From Deltaproteobacteria bacterium (GTDB taxonomy: Bacteria; Desulfobacterota; Desulfobacteria; Desulfobacterales; ETH-SRB1): DNA of 9,528 bases. The DNA is taken from assembly GCA_019309665.1 (NCBI GenBank), contig JAFDFV010000107.1, positions 1 through 9,528 on the forward strand. The letters are read 5' to 3'. Positions 6,699 through 9,528 of this stretch are shown one piece after another. Numbering within the stretch: the stretch's first letter is position 1; every line of letters starts with the position of its first letter. The position numbers and the translations under genes are program-made. The notes under the pieces were generated by a model. It saw nothing but the letters and a program-made list of their open reading frames with translations. It was not told the origin of the DNA and searched no databases.

Positions 6699-6812
6699 AT
6701 GCCGCAATTAGCTATTTATATCGATGATAAGTTATCAAGGAAATTGAATAAAGCCATAAAGGTTTCAGGGAAATCGCGGTCTATCTGCAAAATTGGGGTT
6801 AACGAGATATAG
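6699..6812 (+). pseudogene. Truncated ribbon-helix-helix antitoxin-like gene
   Basis: ATG 6699 follows AAGGG with 8 bases spacing. The first 27 residues, MPQLAIYIDDKLSRKLNKAI then KVSGKSR, match the N-terminus of small CopG/Arc ribbon-helix-helix proteins: a short beta strand (QLAIYID) followed by helix A. These normally continue with SxWV and a second helix to 60-90 residues. Here the family likeness stops after SGKSR, and the frame ends at residue 37 with a tail that fits the start of the ABC ATPase remnant instead. The dimer could not form a full RHH fold. No PIN, RelE or other toxin gene follows. It is best read as the N-terminal piece left at a recombination junction; a functional 37-residue protein is unlikely. 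Confidence 0.5.
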
Positions 6813-6996
6813 ATCAAGTTTTAAGTATCATAAACATTAATTTGGCGTGACCGTCCTTATCGTGGAGCAAAAAGTGTGTGAGGCGCTTGAAGTTTGCCAT
6901 CATGTTTATTCGATAAAGCTGGGCAAAATCGCTTATTTCGGAAAGCCGGAAATTATCAAAAACGACAAGGATAAGCTGAGGGAGTTGTTTTTATGA
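6778..6996 (+). pseudogene. Decayed C-terminus of a LivF-like ABC transporter ATPase
   Basis: The clear part is 6841-6996: FGVTVLIVEQKVCEALEVC, HHVYSIKLGKIAYFGKPEII and KNDKDKLRELFL. This is the end of a branched-chain amino-acid type ABC ATPase, with the H-loop region VTVLIVEQ and the C-terminal YSIKLGKIA-G-PE strand. Upstream, 6778 onward reads GLSAKL, which fits the GLSPKL that follows the Walker B DEPS motif. The distance from GLS to GVT is 22 codons, close to the family's 20-22. Between them the frame is broken: VNEI appears one frame over, and TAA 6838-6840 interrupts. So this is a decayed fragment lacking Walker A and the signature motif. Its TGA (6994-6996) overlaps the pyrF ATG, suggesting that the intact gene was once translationally coupled to pyrF. 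Confidence 0.65.
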
Positions 6997-7728
6997 AAGC
7001 AGCAAAAGATTATATTGTTTTTTCTCTGGATGTACCTTCTTTAAAGGAAGCAAAGCAATATATTGCGCTTCTTTCAGAATATGTTGGTATGTTCAAGGTA
7101 GGGCTTGAGCTGTTTATAAGCTCCGGGCCTGAAATCATTAAGATTATAAAGACTTCAGGAAAAGCTAAAATTTTTCTGGATCTTAAACTCCATGATATTC
7201 CTGCGACTGTTTCACGTGCAATGACAAGCATTGCTGATTTAGGTGTTGATTTTGCGACTGTTCATTGTGGAGAAAATAAAGAAATGCTTGAAGCGGCTGT
7301 TGCCGGAAGTGCCGGGAAAGTAAGCGTAGTTGGTGTTACGGTGTTAACAAGCGTATCAGGAGAAGATATTGATGCTGCCGGCTTTCGTTCTGAATTTTCT
7401 TCAGATATATCCCTGCTGGTAATGAAAAGAGCGCAGATGGCTATGAAGGCTGGATGTGTGGGAGTCGTATGCTCTGGTCTTGAAGTAAAAATGATAAAGA
7501 AAAATTTTGGTAAAGATTTTGTTGCATTAACGCCAGGCATACGACCATCTTGGCAAAGATGATCAGCGGCGCATAACTACTCCGGCCCAGGCAATTGAGA
7601 ATGGATCAGATTATTTGATAATCGGCAGGCCCATCAGAGATGCAAAAAACCCTAAAGAAGCAGCCATTCATCTATCTGAAGATATAGAGGAAGCCCTTCA
7701 CTCCCTGTCCAATCCAAAAGCCGAATGA
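6993..7728 (+). CDS. pyrF: Orotidine 5'-phosphate decarboxylase, frameshifted near 7557
   Basis: PyrF converts OMP to UMP, the last step of pyrimidine synthesis. ATG 6993 follows GGGAG by 8 bases. The first frame (to TGA 7560-7562, 189 residues) shows LDVPS (12-16), FKVGLELF (34-41), the catalytic FLDLKLHDIP with Asp63, Lys65 and Asp68, and TPGIRP (180-185). The protein then breaks, but the rest continues one base out of register from 7558: DDQRRITTPAQAIENGSDYL, IIGRPIRD, and on to TGA 7726-7728. Together the parts give about 245 residues, the usual length, with the phosphate-binding Gly-Arg of IIGRPI only in the second part. The break is at TGGCAAAGATGA, where TGG CAN AAA GAT GAT would restore the family's sequence. 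With no other damage in an essential gene, an indel in the assembly is as likely as a true mutation. The 3' end overlaps convergent lysC by 31 bases. Confidence 0.88.
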
Positions 7729-8915
7729 AGCACCCGAACCGCCAGTTCGGCATACTTTTCTTTAATTACACAGGATATCCTGATTTCTGAAGTGCTTATT
7801 AATCTGATATTAATATTTTCGGCGGCAAGAGTAGAAAACATTGTTGAAGCTACTCCCGAGTGACTCTTCATTCCAACGCCGGTAACAGATATCTTTGCGA
7901 TATTTTCGGCTGACAACACCTCTTCTGCTTTAATTTTTTCAGCTACTTTTTTCGATATTTTCAGCGCTCTATTGAAGTCAGTTTTTGCAACCGTGAATGT
8001 AAGGTCGGTCAGACCGCTTGCTCTGGTATTTTGAATTATCATGTCAACAAGAATGCCTGACTTTGCAAGGGGAGAAAAAATTTTTGCTGCGATACCCGGC
8101 TGATCGGGAACTTTTTTCAGGGTTATACGTGCTTCATTTTTATTGCAGGTTATGCCGGATACTACAAGATGTTCCATCTCGGAATCTTCATTAACAACCA
8201 TAGTTCCCTCCTCCTCACTGAAAGATGATCTAACATGTACCGGGACATTATATTTTTTTGCAAATTCAACCGAACGAATCTGCAAGACCTTGGCGCCAAG
8301 GCTCGACATCTCCAGCGTTTCGTCATAGGATATTTTGTCAAGTTTTCTTGCTTTCTCACAAATATTTGGATCCGCAGTATATATTCCGTCAACATCAGTA
8401 TAAATTTCACATAGATCAGCCTTAATTGCTGTGGCTATTGCTACAGCAGATGTGTCTGAGCCTCCGCGGCCAAGAGTCGTGATGTTTCCATCAGGGTCGC
8501 AGCCCTGGAATCCGGCAACAACTACGATGGTATTTTTTTCAAGAAGCTCTTTTATACGACCGGCTCCTATGTCAAGAATACGCGCATTACCAAAATCGCG
8601 GTTTGTTAAAACTTCTGCCTGATATCCCAGCAATGATTTTGCAGGGTAGTTCATTGATTTTAATGTTATGGCAAGAAGGGCTGCGGTTGTTTGCTCTCCT
8701 GTGGCAAGCAGAACATCGAGCTCACGTTTTTCCGGAGAGTCGGTAATCCGGCCGGCCATATTGAGAAGACCGTCTGTGGTACCTGCCATGGCCGAAAGGA
8801 CTACAACTACATTATTTCCCTTGTCAAAGGTTTTTGCAACTCTATTTGCGACATAACGAATCCGCTCGAGGTCAGCTACAGAAGTGCCGCCGTATTTTTG
8901 AACAATTAATCCCAT
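7698..8915 (-). CDS. lysC: Aspartate kinase, 405 aa
   Basis: It phosphorylates L-aspartate with ATP, the first step toward lysine, threonine, methionine and diaminopimelate. The amino-acid kinase domain (about 1-240) shows KYGGTSV (7-13), SAMAGTTDGLL (41-51), the ATGEQ block (71-75), TTLGRGGSDTSAVA (146-159) and YTDVDGIYTADP (172-183). Two ACT domains follow (about 262-330 and 341-403), the second marked by SVTGVGMKSHSGVAS; they usually bind lysine and/or threonine for feedback inhibition. The length and two-ACT layout are those of the monofunctional LysC alpha-subunit type; no fused homoserine dehydrogenase is present. ATG 8915 has GGGAG five bases upstream. The start lies inside the 3' end of tsaE (44-base overlap), which implies coupled expression. 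An internal start for a beta subunit, as in Bacillus, was not looked for in detail. Confidence 0.96.
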   Translation of the reverse strand: MGLIVQKYGGTSVADLERIRYVANRVAKTFDKGNNVVVVLSAMAGTTDGLLNMAGRITDSPEKRELDVLLATGEQTTAALLAITLKSMNYPAKSLLGYQAEVLTNRDFGNARILDIGAGRIKELLEKNTIVVVAGFQGCDPDGNITTLGRGGSDTSAVAIATAIKADLCEIYTDVDGIYTADPNICEKARKLDKISYDETLEMSSLGAKVLQIRSVEFAKKYNVPVHVRSSFSEEEGTMVVNEDSEMEHLVVSGITCNKNEARITLKKVPDQPGIAAKIFSPLAKSGILVDMIIQNTRASGLTDLTFTVAKTDFNRALKISKKVAEKIKAEEVLSAENIAKISVTGVGMKSHSGVASTMFSTLAAENINIRLISTSEIRISCVIKEKYAELAVRVLHSAFGLDRE

Positions 8916-9381
8916 GTTTTCTCCCTATCAGATTTTCCCCTCTAAGTCCACGCGCAGTCATGCTAATTTTTCGTGATTCATTATTCAATATATCTATATG
9001 AATTGCCAAATATTCCGGAAGAAAATTTTTCGGAAGTTTATCTGCCCATTCGATAGCTACGATTCCGTCACTGCGGAGTATTTCGTAAAGGCCGATATCA
9101 TCAAAATCAGCATAATTTTCTATGCGATAAAGGTCAACATGAAACAAATGATATCTACCGGGATATTCGTTTATCAAAGTGTAGGTTGGGCTTGTTATGT
9201 AATAATTATCCGGGACATCAAGACCTTTAGCCAACCCTTGAACAAATGTAGTTTTTCCGCTTCCAAGATCACCGGTTAAGGCTAAAACGGTTCCTGAATC
9301 AAGGTGTTTTCCTGTTTTTTCCCCAAGAGCCCGGGTTTCTTCAAGAGAATTGGTTATTATTTGGACTTGTTTGTTAATCAT
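8872..9381 (-). CDS. tsaE: tRNA t6A synthesis ATPase TsaE, 169 aa
   Basis: TsaE is the ATPase that works with TsaB and TsaD to transfer threonylcarbamoyl to A37 of ANN-decoding tRNAs. The P-loop GDLGSGKTT is at 37-45, followed by SPTYTLINEY (64-73), HVDLYRI (81-87) and AIEWADKLP (109-117), all family landmarks. The core is complete by about residue 146; the last 25 residues (GENLIGRKHGINCSKIRRHF) are basic and poorly conserved, and they are encoded in the overlap with lysC and the bases before it. ATG 9381 has no clear ribosome binding site but lies inside the end of the nnr gene (8-base overlap), so translation is probably coupled. Confidence 0.95.
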   Translation of the reverse strand: MINKQVQIITNSLEETRALGEKTGKHLDSGTVLALTGDLGSGKTTFVQGLAKGLDVPDNYYITSPTYTLINEYPGRYHLFHVDLYRIENYADFDDIGLYEILRSDGIVAIEWADKLPKNFLPEYLAIHIDILNNESRKISMTARGLRGENLIGRKHGINCSKIRRHFCS

Positions 9382-9528
9382 TAATAAAATGTTGTATCTG
9401 CCCTGGTATAGCGCTCATAACTTCCGTTGCCAGAAAACCAAAGGGGGCTATATTTTTTTGCAGCGTATCAGCGGCAGCTCCGTGTAAATAAACGCCCGCA
9501 TGAGTGGCTGATTCAGGAGAATAACCCT
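9374..9528 (-). CDS. nnrD: ADP-dependent NAD(P)H-hydrate dehydratase, C-terminal end only
   Basis: Fifty residues before TAA 9374-9376 are visible; the rest lies beyond the right edge of the window. GYSPESATHAGVYLHGAAAD, then FGFLATEVMSAIPGQI, match the end of the NnrD (YjeF C-terminal, ribokinase-like) domain: the GVYLHG-AAD helix and the terminal ATEVMSAIP block. The enzyme repairs hydrated NADH/NADPH (NADHX/NADPHX) using ADP. In many bacteria it is fused to the NnrE epimerase domain, which cannot be judged here. The stop overlaps the tsaE start by 8 bases, placing it first in the nnr-tsaE-lysC run visible on this strand. Confidence 0.9.
   Translation of the reverse strand, partial: GYSPESATHAGVYLHGAAADTLQKNIAPFGFLATEVMSAIPGQIQHFIND

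Noticed and set aside
7545..7566. Programmed +1 frameshift in pyrF
   Set aside because: The site lacks a CUUUGA-like or other known slippery sequence, AGA does not re-pair well with GAT, and no pyrF family is known to use recoding. An indel is simpler.

Overview
This is an AT-rich bacterial window that looks like a sulfate-reducer-type deltaproteobacterium (Desulfobacterota). No rRNA or other phylogenetic marker is present. The assignment rests on the gene set: a COG3014-type envelope protein beside two LPP20-domain lipoproteins and an MltC-type transglycosylase, a tungsten-type aldehyde:ferredoxin oxidoreductase, and an nnr-tsaE-lysC cluster.

Left block (1-4470, plus strand): four cell-envelope genes read in one direction. 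They are the 3' part of a COG3014-like protein, a 405-residue LPP20 lipoprotein with a TTG start, a 189-residue LPP20 lipoprotein, and an MltC-like lytic transglycosylase that overlaps the small lipoprotein by 4 bases (ATGA). The first two gaps (1000-1239 and 2458-2731) each hold an inverted-repeat element of about 130-210 bp. The first element also carries what looks like the C-terminal helix of an S23/four-helix-bundle protein gene.

Middle block: a complete aldehyde:ferredoxin oxidoreductase on the minus strand (4452-6221) converges on mltC with a 19-base overlap. Upstream of it is a stretch of about 770 bases (6222-6992) with no intact gene. It holds a 117-bp near-palindrome with 22-bp perfect arms flanked by GTAT on both sides. 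It also holds the C-terminal remnant of an integral membrane protein (minus strand), the N-terminus of a ribbon-helix-helix antitoxin-like gene, and a decayed tail of a LivF-like ABC transporter ATPase. The last two appear fused to each other. I read this as a rearrangement scar.

Right block: pyrF (plus strand) starts inside the stop codon of the ABC remnant and carries a one-base frame change near 7557. It ends convergent with, and overlapping, lysC. On the minus strand nnr (C-terminus only), tsaE and lysC form a tightly overlapping run: NAD(P)HX repair, tRNA t6A synthesis and aspartate-family amino-acid synthesis.

I see no CRISPR array, tRNA, rRNA or intact transposase. The most unusual material is the set of small inverted-repeat elements and the gene debris, not a clear new multi-gene system. 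The envelope lipoprotein plus MltC group is the best candidate for an incompletely described functional module.
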